From Liolophura sinensis (taxonomy: Eukaryota > Mollusca > Polyplacophora > Chitonida > Chitonidae): a stretch of 64,000 nt of DNA. Positions 23,548 through 34,927 of this stretch are shown here, piece by piece. Below the pieces are notes generated by a model. That model was not told where the DNA came from and made no database searches. It saw nothing but the letters and a program-made list of their open reading frames with translations. The stretch's first letter is position 1; every line of letters begins with the position of its first letter. The translations under genes and the position numbers were made by a program. Location of the stretch: NCBI RefSeq assembly GCF_032854445.1, contig NC_088297.1, positions 22,147,127-22,211,126 on the forward strand. Reading direction: 5' to 3'.

Positions 23548-23740
23548 TATGGACAGAGCTTTCAGAATCTCTGGCGCTCTGCTTCGAGGTTGTGTCTAAT
23601 TCCGCTGAACCCGAGGATAGGACGTGTGTATTCATCGTGTTGAATTAGAATGCCACTTTGGATAGATGAAAAGTTGCAACCAAAGCGGAACTGCGATACA
23701 CGTTTCATCATCGGCAGCTTATATTCTGACCTGGTACATG
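23548..23740 (+). repeat. Arm of a dispersed inverted repeat
   Basis: The segment containing gaatctctggcgctctgctt, attcatcgtgttgaatt and gttgcaaccaaagcggaact is found as a diverged reverse complement at 25490-25665. It is also found in direct orientation in unit 3 near 35935-36070. Confidence 0.55.
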
Positions 23741-24164
23741 ATTTGAATACTGATTTCAGGTAGCCGTCTAGAACATACCTTCCGTCTTTCTTACATGATT
23801 GAACGCCCTTACTGGTTGACGGCTGGTATACGGATGTCTGTTTCGATGTATAGAAATGTAAATGGCATTTTTATTATCAAATACAACTTCAGTACATTTG
23901 ACTTGCATCAAATTACCTAATGTAAAGGCAGAGAGGTACGGCGATTTCAGTACAACTGACGTATTGCTGTGTTACTACACTGAAATACTATAACTTGTAG
24001 GCTCCAAACTAAGTAGAATCTAGAGTAGTGACGTCCAATATATCCCGGTTAAGATCATGGGCATAATTTGTTGGATCGAATCCTGCTGAATTCATTGTGC
24101 TAGAGAATTACAATTTGTCATCATTTAAGCATTTACATGTAGGTTAACAATTAGTATAAGACTC

Positions 24165-24345
24165 TACCTGAGGTAAACTGACGACGGGCTGTATTTTACC
24201 GGTGACATGTGACCATTTGCCAAATACCAAACTGCTGTCAACCCTTTGGTTTTACTATCTATGGTGTAGTGATCTATCTTGTAACCAGTAAAATGCTCAC
24301 CATGCTTTGTACCAGTAGACAAGTTCATTTTGATGTAATGTGTAC
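24165..24345 (-). repeat. Repeat R1, inverted copy, unit 2
   Basis: tgaggtaaactgac, ccggtgacatgtgacc and ggttttactatctatgg match the reverse complement of R1 at 17198-17330. The same inverted copy is at 36530-36715 in unit 3. Confidence 0.55.
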
Positions 24346-24741
24346 ACACTAGGGTGACGCTCAAACCCTTTCCTTTTTCTGCCTCTGTAAGAAGTTAAGC
24401 CAGGCTTACATCTTAATACCAGCATAATGCTAATACAAAGTAAATGACACTTTAGTCTGGACTAAAGTTGATAACGTTATTAAGTCTTAATACACTTTTG
24501 AACAACTGGGAGTTGGTCTGTAGATCTTCACGTATGTTTGGTCGTTTTTACACCTGTAAAGTTAAACCCTTGTTCAGGTAATTAATTACCTTGGTCTAAG
24601 TATTTATAGAACGGCTTTTTAACATGTGAGCACATATGAAGATATCTTTACACTGTGTCTCTAGTTTGTAGCCGTGTGTGGCTTCGTGTGTTTCATGTCT
24701 AATTTTACCACATGCACTTAATTGCTTGATAACAAAATTTC

Positions 24742-24825
24742 TCACCTGTACTCAATGACCTTGTCTACCTGAGAAACCTGTCAGATGAGGTGATGATTAA
24801 CTAGGATGTTGATCCTAATCTATCT
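24742..24825 (+). repeat. Landmark R2, unit 2
   Basis: ctcacctgtactcaatgacc to gaggtgatgattaactagg, followed by aatctatctttgcaaagacg, matches unit 3 almost exactly. Confidence 0.7.
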
Positions 24826-25322
24826 TTGCAAAGACGTTTACGTCAATTACGGAAGGCGACAGAGGCTTGCATGAGTCTAGTTCAATCGTTGAACTCTTTT
24901 CGTGTTTTTGGTAGACTATATTATCTAACATCCCGTTATGTCAGAAATGTAAGTCCACCGACACGCAACTAATGATAAGGATCTCATTTTTGCAAAATTC
25001 TCAAAGAATTCTAGCGTTTTAAAATACTAAGGTTGAGAACGCAGTCCGCGTAATAATCAACGATCTGAAAACAAAACAAAATAGGCGTATTAAAAATAAA
25101 TAAAAAGACACAGAGGTGTAGATTACCTATTCAACTTTTACCCTAAAACAGAATAAATCTATCGTGTCCAGGACAACACATAAGAAAGGCATGTAGGATC
25201 TGCAGTAAATGCTGACCTTGATGCCCTGATGTCAGAATCTATGCGTGAAAACAGGCATCTGTATACCAACCATCAACCAATAAGCACCTTCCAGGTCAGT
25301 AATCGCAAGGCGAATTCCCAAA

Positions 25323-27384
25323 ACGACGCATAACACAAACCACCAAAGAACTATAAAAGTATATAAAGTACGAAAATAGGATCATGCAAAGAGATGCAGT
25401 CAACGGTTTTCAATGATGTTGGAAAGACGCAAGGTATGTTCTAGGGGATTGAGTGAAATCAGTAATCAAATCGTGTACCATGCTAGAATATCAGTTGTCG
25501 ATAAGAAAATGTGTATCTCAGTTTCGCTTCGATTGCAACTGTTGACATATCGAACGTGGCGAGCTAATTCAACACGATGAATATAATGCCCCTAAACACT
25601 CAACACAATCATAAAGCAGAGCGCCAGAGATTCTGGACGCTCCGTCTGACCAAAGCACTCAATCCATTAATTTCAGTTACCTTTCCACGTGATTGATGTT
25701 TATGGCCATTTTGGCAGTATTATAACCATATTCCGGCAACAGCGCGTACGTTTAAAAACACAGTTAAGTGACTCTGACGCTAGACTTTACCGTTGTTTTC
25801 GAACTTCATCTCAGAAGCCGTGTCAAATCTTGACCTGCTATTAAGATCATTCGGAATGCTCAACATCCATGTTCACTGGCCCAAAGTGGCGTTTTCTTCG
25901 TAGCGCAGTAATTCTTCTTACGCTGTTTTATGGGACATTCATCCATGGCGTGGAGCGTGTATCCGCTGCTCTGGGTTATTTATCATTATTTATTGGTGAA
26001 GAGTGCCTGCCAGAACCCTTGAAAGGCAGCGGCTGACAGTCATAATGCTAGATGATTCAATTTTTAAACGGAGTATGTACCAAAATAATACTACAGAAAT
26101 AAACGAAGTAGCTCGGCACCATGAGTTAAGCGGTATCGTAAAAATCAACTGTGAAGTGGTCAAAATTCAACCCACTGTGCTGGCCATCAGCACGAAATAC
26201 AATGTACACTGAGGCAACGTAACACACTTGTAGGATTTTGTATAATCCTGTCCCTTTCGTTCAGATCGTATTCCTGAACAATTAGGCTTATTCAGTTTGA
26301 TTAAGCATGATCTGCCTAACCCTGGAGAAGGAGTAGCTGACCAGTCGGATCTTCATCGCTTATGTTAACGTTTTATGTTGATCTATATATACATTAATAG
26401 CCCATCTTTCCTCCTATGTAGTTCCCTCTGTTCAACGTGTGCACGATGAAAAAGGGACTACGAACACCACAGTGGATATCTACAACACAGTGTACCTATT
26501 CAGTATTTGGGTTATCTGTGCCTAACGTGTTCTGTTATTTTATTAGCATATTGTGCTTATTTATGTATAGGGAGCTCGGGATTTGAGTCAGTTGCTATGT
26601 ACTGACGTGTGTCTTCAAACTTGACTGACCCATTTTCTAAGATGAATCACTTAACTGGATCCCTCATTCATACGTTATATGTCGTATCAAGGAGACTAAA
26701 TGTTGCAGGCATGCTTTTGATTACAGCAGGAATTGTTGGCACGTTCTCTTAATTTGGTGCTTGGAAAGCTGCCAATAACTTTTTGTATGACAGAATAAAT
26801 TATGTTTTTAGTTCGTAATACGCAGTAATATTGAAAAAAACTTGTCTAAATGTCGCGGATTCTCTGATGCGGGTTCCCCCTGACATGATTTTACAACCAA
26901 ATATTTCAAAAGGAATACATTAGAAATGAAATTTAAATGGTATAAATAAAGCTATTAACATACAAGAGAAAAACAGTTAGCGGTTTTTAATGGCGCAGGG
27001 AAAGCAGTAAGTAGTTTGGGCATTGCATCCATTTCAAAGTTCTAACTCGTTGTTCTTAAATAATTTCCTGGTCGAAAGTAAATTTTTGTATCTCAGTGTT
27101 AAGAGTTGTTTTTCATGAGAATAGAAACGTCAATTATCCAGAATGTCCTCTTGTTGAAGCAAAAAGTTGCATTCGCCTTGAACATTCCTTGTGTCTTTCA
27201 GTAATCATTGAACACTGTTGATTGCGTCTCTCTGCATGGATCCGATCTAATGAATCTAAATACTTTTTTGATTCGATTGTGCTTTGTGTTGAAAGCTGTT
27301 TTTGATATTGGTCATGCAATTATTGACCAAGAATGTCCATTATGGTCGACGACTGGGTATACAATTGTCTGTTTCGATAGCTAG
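25323..27384. other. Inter-unit spacer, no gene recognised
   Basis: Contains the second arm of the inverted repeat (25490-25665). An R4-like downstream part near 26570-26760 (gagctcggg, ttctaagatgaatcac, catacgttatat) resembles 53080-53200 and 61140-61260. An R5-like piece lies at 27340-27385. The 69-codon frame at 26003-26212 has no support. Confidence 0.45.
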
Positions 27385-27772
27385 ATTTATACGATCCGAT
27401 ATATGCAGTCGACGTCTGTATTCTCTGTGTAGTATGCATTTGGCAGATGTGTTAGAAATGGTATTATATCGCTGTATTGCGATAACATAGCATGTGGTTT
27501 AGCTATATAAATGTATTGTTTGATAGAACCTAAGTAACAGATAAATTTTTACTTAAATCACATGACTAAATGCTCTTACCTATGTTAATGTCCGCTTACA
27601 CAGTCTCAGTGGCTTACGTGTTGATAGCAAATGCCTCAATGCACCATTAGAATGCAAGCCGTCCTGTTGTTGTTTTGGTCACTAGAGTGCAAGTCACGTA
27701 TACGTGGACTTGATACGTTTTCTGAACAACTAACTAGCTGTAGGGGTAACTCTCAGAACTGCAGTTGACCAC

Positions 27773-28092
27773 CATGGCCTAGCAGTTAACGTGCTCATAA
27801 AGCACAAAGACCCGGGATTATTGATATGAAACGTCCTTATTGGTTGACGTCTACTATGCGAATATACGTATACATCCATGGGAATTTTACCTATGCGAAC
27901 TCTGTACGTTCATGTTCAGTTCACACTGGCTTCCTCTCAGGTCATACGTGGGAAGGTCTTGCAGAAACCTGCAGATGGTCGTGGTTTTCCCGCTGGCAAT
28001 ACCCGCTTTCCTCTCACTATGATGCTGGTCGTCGTCGTGTAAGTGACATCTTCTTGAACAGGGCGCAAAACACCAATCAAATATATGAATAA
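27773..28092 (+). mobile_element. Old SINE-1 with internal insertion, unit 3
   Basis: Orthologous in position to 15862-16195, with the same R5-like interruption and the same degraded tail (aaacaccaatcaaatatatg). Confidence 0.75.
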
Positions 28093-28191
28093 ATCACATG
28101 CAGAATTCCAAAACCAACTGTGACTTCCATTCTTTTACTTCTATTCCTGGAACGGAAAGCTCTTGTTACAGATGTTTTTTTTTTCATGCAG

Positions 28192-28260
28192 GCATACAGA
28201 ACACAAACCGCTCTGTTTTCATTTACACACAGAACCCATACATCTTTAAGCCTTGTGAAG
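28192..28260 (+). other. 69-bp exon-like segment, unit 3
   Basis: Acceptor ttcatgcag, donor GTAATT and an open frame AYRTQTALFSFTHRTHTSLSLVK are as in unit 2. The frame also stays open on both sides here (28120-28437), so the splice sites rather than the ORF carry the argument. Confidence 0.3.
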
Positions 28261-29171
28261 GTAATTACTGACAGAGGAAAGCAAAGACGCTGTAACACGT
28301 ACCATCTAGCCGTAAATCACATCTTTTTGAGTACCGGTAGTTATCGTAAAAAATCATCTGTGTTTCTCGTGAATTTAGCAAGACATGCAGTTATTTGGTT
28401 TCAATATGTTAAGGTACATACCATGGGGAACTTGTAAAACTTCTTCCCGCCTGTATCAAGACGGTCCAAATCTGTGAACTGCTTTGTTCTTTCCTTTATT
28501 ATGTCACAATTATCGGTGTACGTGTGCTCATAAAACGTATTTGAAGTACATACACACTGGAACGTCAGAGAAGAAAACGATTCGTTCTGCTATCATTTTG
28601 TCCGTCGGTGTAGTTCCTCCTCCCATTCTTGTGACATCAGCTTATGTCATTTGACATTTGTAGTACTAACTAACGTTAAGGAGCAATGGTTAAATAGCTA
28701 TGGGTCTTTATGACGTTTTGCTACAATTTGTGAGATGCACTGACTCGCTCTCACACTTCAAACATTCTGTTATTTCTCAGATCAGCTTGAAGAACGTGCC
28801 GCCAAAAGTGCAGAACATCAAGAAACCTACAAATATCCTGAAGTAGATGCTCATTCCGTAATCAAAATTTTTATGGCGAAAGGAATAAAATGCAGTGTAC
28901 TTTTAGTGCATTAGCTGACAGACGACCATTGCCAAACTATTGCATAACCACTGAAAACATTCTCGGTTATCTGTAGTTCTGTAGTGCCAGGAATAAGTTA
29001 TTGGCAGAAACTGGTGTCTTCAGTGATAGCGAACCTCGTTAAGTTGTCACCCGATATGTCACTCAGGAGTTGTGTCACGCCCTGGTTTGCACTTGTATAG
29101 CACAGAGCAGATGTTGCCTCGTCACGCCATCTCGTTCTGCTGTTTTGTTGCCGTTGAGGTATGAATACTGT

Positions 29172-29310
29172 AAAAGACGTACAGCACAGAGAGTAAATCC
29201 AGACCAGCAACGACAGTGTGATAGTTGGCGATTGGTCACACGTAGCCGGTAAAATACAGGCTCCTGTCAATGTACCTAAGTTAAATGTTCATGTAAACGC
29301 ATAAATAGTA
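29172..29310 (+). repeat. Repeat R1, unit 3
   Basis: gtacagcacagagagtaaat to gttcatgtaaacgcataaat; it ends in a C-rich tract at 29320-29334. Its reverse complement closely matches the seed of the 48-bp minisatellite at 53395. Confidence 0.6.
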
Positions 29311-30358
29311 GCAAATTACACCCCCCCCCCCCCTGCTACCATTGCTTATTGTTTCTGTCGAACGGGAATCGTTCTAAAACTAGATCACTAACTAGACAAC
29401 TAAATAATGGCACTAAAAATGGATTTTTTATAGGCTATTTTTCATCGTAGTATAATGCCTTTGAAATTTTGAATTCTACGGTGGCTTTTTGTAGTGGCGT
29501 CAAATCAGGTTTTTGAAACCTAGCACACGGATTTCCAGATTTCATCGTTCATAATGCATATACGTATATATCTGTGAATACATTTGCCTGATTAATCTTG
29601 AAATTAAGTATTTTAGGCAATAACATAGAAGGAACGTCAGTTATACCCTCTGGGTCATTACACACTACCGTAAAATCTGACGTTTTTAAACTAATTTACC
29701 CTGCTGGAAAAAAATAAAGATAAATAAATCAAACTAATTGCATGGAAAGTGTTTATTGGTCTTTGGTATCATTTAAAAGCTTCATTTTTGTGTTTCAGTT
29801 GCCTTTAATGTTCAATATTCTCTCTGTAATCGAGTACGTACACGTGATTTACCTACTGTGATAATATCACGGGGTATATCTCGTCTTATGTGTCATTCGA
29901 TCACCCGCTGATAAATATGGGCACATTCTGGGTTAAAAGAGCTTGGTGGTTCAAGGGGCTTCATACAAAAAACGGTATTGTATGCTTTAGGTGACGTCAT
30001 CCATTACAAAACTCAAATAGTAACACTGAATAGAATGGGACAGCGAGACAAGAGAACTAAAGAACATTAGAAAAGAAATGTCACTATTAGTGACACATGA
30101 GCTTTTCAGAGAGATGGGCTGACATGTCGGTATTTATGAAAGGTAAGCGTATTTGTGTACCGACTATCGCTTGAATGTCACCGTGCTTCAAATGGCATCA
30201 GGCCCCTATTAATTTTCAATGAGCGACGATGTTAACGTCATTCCGAGGTCAATAAGTTTTGGTACATACCTGACCCAGCCTGTGAGAAAGCAACCATAAA
30301 ATCTTGGCATAGGCTGTCTGTCAAAATCTAGACCTTTCTATGGCAGCAGCTGGGAGGG

Positions 30359-30387
30359 GTACCTAGCAACGCCAAGGCGACGTCACT
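30359..30387 (+). promoter_or_regulatory. RFX X-box-like and CRE-like pair, unit 3
   Basis: Identical in sequence and spacing to the unit 2 pair, about 250 bases upstream of the ATG at 30641. Confidence 0.3.
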
Positions 30388-30640
30388 CGCAGCCTCATTA
30401 CCACCTGTCTCCTTGTGTCCTCTTGCCTCGAATTTCAAACTTCCATCAATAAAACTCAGATCTGCCCAAAGATTAGACAATTTCCACCATTTTATTATCA
30501 TGAATACACCTGTACACGCAAAATTCAGTCTGGTAGCGACTTTACAAGCTAAAATACACAGAATTACATTTGGGAGTGCTAATAAGGTATTGATTCCAAA
30601 TAGCTCACGTTGTCGACTGGCCCTAAGTCAACAACAGTGG

Positions 30641-30739
30641 ATGAATAAAGTTCTTCCGAAATGTTGGAAAGCGATACTGTTGTTATCATTGATTATCCAG
30701 ATACAAGCAGATACACTTGGTGCCAATGGGTTTTCAATC
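30641..30739 (+). CDS. Candidate signal-peptide first exon, unit 3 (partial gene)
   Basis: ATG opens a 33-codon segment: a short basic N-region (MNKVLPKCWK), a hydrophobic core (AILLLSLIIQIQ) and a small-residue area (ADTLGANG) suited to signal-peptidase cleavage. It ends at a perfect donor, ATC|GTAAGT, in phase 0, so it looks like the first coding exon of a secreted or membrane protein. No later exon in this unit has a phase-0 acceptor that I can support. The candidate exon 2 family needs phase 1, and the terminal ORF at 34928 needs phase 2. Its partner exon is therefore unknown or lies between. The unit 2 copy has lost the ATG. The longer frame upstream (from 30413) is less likely, as it would bury the hydrophobic core. 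Confidence 0.4.
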
Positions 30740-30916
30740 GTAAGTATGACTGGGAACCTCTAAGGAGTAAGGAATACTACTGATACTGCCTACGTGAACT
30801 GTTCAGTATAACAGTCAGTGTGTGGCGGTGTTTCATTGGTTCTCTCCTGGAGCCTATCAGCTATTTGTGTGTATTTCTGCTTTGAGATTTCCGTAATAAA
30901 TTGAGGGAGTTTACAG

Positions 30917-31161
30917 TTAGCAACATTCCTGTATCCTTCTCTGAGTGTGTCTTTTTGTGTCTCTGGTGTTCAAATTACGTGTTTGTAATGTGGTTATCTC
31001 TTGATGCTTACGATATTGGTCAGTGGGCGGTAATTCACACTGCAAATCCTGTACATTGTACATTTTGGTGCCTTGATCAGGATGAACAGGGGTGCAGCTC
31101 GCGTTGTTCGCCAGACACACCAGCTGTGAGGATGAGAGAGAGGGAGATCCTTAAGTCATAG
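30917..31161 (+). other. Exon-like terminal ORF, unit 3
   Basis: Same 81-codon frame as 18937-19181, with differences D/E, W/L, V/A, F/C and QE/EQ and one silent change. The ratio of changes does not suggest protein-level constraint. Kept as a candidate only. Confidence 0.25.
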
Positions 31162-31409
31162 TGAAAATGGAAACTACACTTAAATGTATTATTGTAGGAA
31201 AGTGAAGCAAATTTCCACCACATGCCACTTGACAAAAAGATCTGGACACAACACAGGCTACTTTGAGAAAGGTGCTGTAGCAGCTGGAAGCAAAGGTTCC
31301 TCAATTTTTGTTGTCTCGACAGTATCTGCTTCGGGCAACTAAAAAACGCACCTTAGCTCTGGAAGATTAAAATCTGGCCCCCGAGTGTGAAAGGCAACGA
31401 CCGCCAAAA

Positions 31410-31650
31410 ATACATCTACCAAATGAAATAAGCATCTTGCAAGTCAAACAAGCATCTCCAAAATGGAATAAGCATCTACGGCCACACTAAATAAGCAACT
31501 ACGGCCACACTAAATAAGCAACTACGGCCACACTAAATAAGCAACTACGGCCACACTAAATAAGCAACTACGGCCACACTAAATAAGCATCTAAGGCCAC
31601 ACTAAATAAGCATCTCCCAAACCTAACAAGCCTCTCCCACATCGTTCAAA
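31410..31650 (+). repeat. Minisatellite, unit 3, with locally amplified 22-bp variant
   Basis: Corresponds to the 21-bp array of unit 2, but five or more successive units are the variant aataagcaactacggccaca ct, nearly identical to each other. This shows recent expansion of one variant after duplication. Confidence 0.85.
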
Positions 31651-32443
31651 CATCTTCTAAACCAAACAAACATCTCCTGGACGAAATGTCTTTAATTATG
31701 CATGATTCGCTTATTACAGTGCCTAAAAGCATCCCACCTTTGTAATTAAATTCAGGTGTTTGTAATTAGGGTTTTATAATGAGATTGGTCATGAGTTACA
31801 ATTCGGTTTTTTCTATACGTTTAATGTGTGATGGCCGTATAAAATTACGTCAGGCTCACGGCAAATAAAAGTATAATGTATGGTCTTTTTTATATAATAT
31901 TTTAGGGGTCTCCGTTGTCGAAGGCGAAAAATCATTACTTTTCTTACTGCTGTGTTGAACGATACATTCTGGACGGGCTAATCCAATTAAGCCTTTTATA
32001 CTTCAGAATAAAATTTGACGTAAATCGAATCTACTATGACATGTCAGCAATCAGCACATTAATAGTGATCTCGCACACTACCCCAATATCCTGCAATAAG
32101 CAAATCGTAATCACATAAAGCCGTGGTTATCCCGGAGTTCAGAAAATCAATATTTCAATATCTGTGTTGTTTTGAAGATAGTAATAATAGTGGGAAATTT
32201 ACATAGCTGAGGGATTTGGAAATTCTTGCTCCTTTTGCATAATGCACTCATTGACTCATTTTGTTTCATTGGTTGAATTTCATTACAGTTGTTTATGACT
32301 GAGACAGATGAATAGAAACGGCTGGTAAGGGTGGTAAAAATGACCAAGTTTCTGTACCAATAAATGTTCCATGTGAAGCAATCCGTATTACGTAAAATAG
32401 CAGATGGTTGAATCTCATGCTAAACCAATATGTCTTGTTACAG

Positions 32444-32557
32444 AGTTGACTGTCTGACAATAGCATCCGGCTATCACCCTCATGTCTCACCCTCAGTAGT
32501 TTTTGTACTTCGTTGTATTCAAAGCCTTAAGCCTGTTCTCCAACTGCTGATTGTCAA
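32444..32557 (+). pseudogene. Exon 3 remnant, unit 3
   Basis: After acceptor cttgttacag the frame (Arg), VDCLTIASGYHPHVSPSVVFV stays open. It bridges the two frames that are separated by a 2-base deletion in unit 1, so it shows the ancestral reading. After VFV it loses similarity, with no donor recognised, and the frame ends at TAA near 32557. Confidence 0.45.
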
Positions 32558-32644
32558 CTAACGCTTGAGGATTTGTGAGATTTACATGTTAGTAAGTATT
32601 GTATCTCTGCACGAACTAGTGTTCTCTTGATCGACCAGCATCTC

Positions 32645-33545
32645 CGATCCTCTGCTAGTGGGCTAAGTATCCCCGAGGCCTGACTTGTGCTGATGCATCA
32701 AGCATCCCCGAGGTCTGATCCCTGCTAGTGGACTAAGCATCCTCGTGACCTGACCTCTGCTGATGGATCAAGCATCCCGAGGTCTGACCCCTTCTAATGG
32801 ACTAAGCATCCCCGAGGTCTGATCCCTGTTGGTCGATTAAGCATCCCATTGACCTGATCCCTGCTGGTGGGTTAAGCATCCCGGTTGCCTGATCCCTGCT
32901 GATGGAATAAGCATCCCCTTGACCTAATCCCTGCTGGTGGATTAAGCATCCCCGAGACCTGATTCCTGCTGGTAGATTAACCATACTTTTGACCTGATCC
33001 CTGCTGGTGGATTAAGCATCCCCGAGGCTTGATCCCTACTGGTGGATTAAGCATCCCCTTTTGACCTAACCCCTGCTACTGGGCTAAGCATCCCGGTTGC
33101 CTGATCCCTGCTGATGGTATAATCATCCCCTTGACCTGATCCCTGCTGGTGGATTAAGCATCCCCGATACCTGATTCCTGCTGGTAGATTAAGCATACTT
33201 TTGACCTGATCCCTGCTGATGGAATAAGCATTCCCTGGACCTAATCCCTTCTGGTGGTTCAAGCATCCCCGAGACCTGATTCCTGCTGGTGGATTAACCA
33301 TACTTTTGACCTGATCTCTGCTTGTGGATTAAGCATCCCCTTGACCTGATCCCTGCTGGTGGATTAAGCATCCCCGAGGCTTGATCCCTACTGGTGGATT
33401 AAGCATCCCCTTTTGACCTAACCCCTGCTACTGGGCTAAGCATCCCGGTTGCCTGATCCCTGCTGATGGTATAATCATCCCCTTGACCTAATCCCTGCTG
33501 GTGGATTAAGTATGGCCTACGCTTGATCCTTACTGGTGGACTACG
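32645..33545 (+). repeat. 35-bp minisatellite, unit 3, about 26 copies with a 352-bp higher-order repeat
   Basis: Monomers of the type tgatccctgctggtggatta plus agcatccccttgacc. A run of about four monomers starting at 33001 (ctgctggtggattaagcatc) recurs at 33353 nearly unchanged, giving a 352-bp higher-order step of about ten monomers. Minus-strand open frames rich in SRDQ and HQQG come only from the array. Confidence 0.92.
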
Positions 33546-33654
33546 TGGTGAACATCTTGCAATTAACATCAACGCGTTTTCCCCCACCTAATTCTACGGA
33601 AAGTATGATACCTCAACGTCGCTGCTCTGACTTACTACCTGTTATTTCGTTATG

Positions 33655-33990
33655 ATAAAGTGACACAGATGTGTTTGACAGCAATGACAGCATTGTGCAC
33701 AGGACGTGACTTTTCAGGGATAAGCAGTCCTGGACGACGCAGAATTCCGGACAAGAGCCTTGGGATTCGGACTACTCTAGTATTGCCGCGGAACACCACA
33801 TTCCAGCCGTCAGTCCTAAAGCGCTCTTCTTTAATCCGTAAAAGTCGATGCGTTTTTCATGCAGAGCTATTAGTTTTCCGAGGATATGTTAACAACCTGA
33901 CGAAGCTTCATTAGCGGGAATAGCGAGTAAGGAAACCTCTCCTGGGAGGATTGATCTGCATCTGGGACAAGCTCATATCGTGGACACAAA
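33655..33990 (+). repeat. Landmark R3 block, unit 3
   Basis: Near copy of 22130-22460; see there for shared motifs. The open frame 33660-33914 is not conserved in units 1, 4 and 5. Confidence 0.7.
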
Positions 33991-34334
33991 AGGTCGTTTA
34001 CAGTCACGTGATCCCTCAAGCACTGGTTACGTTCTAAATATTGTTTTTTTCAAACTGATAAATCGGGAATCAGATCAATAGGAAATTCAAATTTGATGAA
34101 AGACGAATTGGGTCAGGTTGACATTGTATACAGTTGACCCCGCTAGCTTATGCTTGTTCGTTTGTGATGAGAACGCAGCATTTTGAGCAATTTTAGACCA
34201 ATAACGTCTAATAAATAGCAAATAAGAACACTGCATTTTTCTTTACCTCATTCTGCTTAAGTCATTGCGCTATGGGGCGTATAAGTTGCTACGATTAATC
34301 CATTTAGATGATCAGTAAATATAAAACCCTGACT

Positions 34335-34430
34335 GAGGTAAATTGACAAACGGCCGTATTTCACCAGTTACGAGTGACCATTTGCCAGTTATCACACTGT
34401 CGCCGCAGCTCTGATGTGACCCTCTGTGTT
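34335..34430 (-). repeat. Repeat R1, second inverted copy in unit 3
   Basis: tgaggtaaattgaca, agtgaccatttgccag and tatcacactgtcgcc match the reverse complement of R1 closely. It lies in sequence absent from unit 2. Confidence 0.55.
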
Positions 34431-34927
34431 GTGTGTCAGAATATCAGCTTAGCCAAACCGCACAACGTCACGTTGGTTTAAGAATAGACACGAATAAAGC
34501 ACATATAGACTATAAATCGGATGAACATCTTTTTCATCTTATCTTAGTGTCTTCGTCCGGCGCTAGAATCGCTATTTAGCTGTGTTGTTTTTTCAAACCT
34601 TGATGTACTGAATTCCCGCGTGTATTTCTTCTAGCGTCTGGGTGATTTGGCATTTATGACGAGGTAATAGTGCCCTCCGCCCACGGTCCCTCCCCGATGG
34701 ACTACAGTTTTTCAGTTCGTCAGTCCACATTGCCGACTTTTCAAAAAATAATTGGTTTATGAGATTTTGTTTGACCGTTTTTGTCTAGATTTGGACTTTC
34801 ATGTGGATCTTCTCCCAAAAAGTCTCATCACCTTAAATAGAAATTTGGTACATGGATTCACCCTAGCAACGTACAGATCACTCCTATTTCTAATTTTGTC
34901 AATTTTACTATCGTTTTCTCTTCTTAG

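Larger units (their letters stand above)
21211..25322 (+). repeat. Segmental duplication block B, unit 2 copy (partner 31927-37735)
   Basis: Homology starts at aaaaatcattacttttc and ends after gcaaggcgaattcccaaaac. It includes the exon 3 remnant, the 35-bp minisatellite, R3, the terminal-exon-like ORF, an inverted R1 and R2. The unit 3 copy is longer because of minisatellite expansion and about 0.65 and 0.3 kb of extra sequence on either side of the terminal-exon-like ORF. Confidence 0.8.
27385..31926 (+). repeat. Segmental duplication block A, unit 3 copy
   Basis: Partner of 15550-19928. It ends at 31926 within the first 24 or so bases of the SINE head (tctccgttgtcgaaggcg). There it joins directly to block B sequence, so a deletion has removed the equivalent of 19929-21210. 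Confidence 0.8.

Noticed and set aside
32802-33587. Several minus-strand frames with GIRSRGCLIHQQG-like repeats
   Set aside because: They come from the 35-bp minisatellite. Frames are short and shift between monomers.
34752-34927. N-terminal extension of the unit 3 terminal ORF with a hydrophobic, signal-like stretch
   Set aside because: The hydrophobic residues are the translation of a pyrimidine tract ending in cttcttag, a typical splice acceptor, and there is no in-frame ATG.
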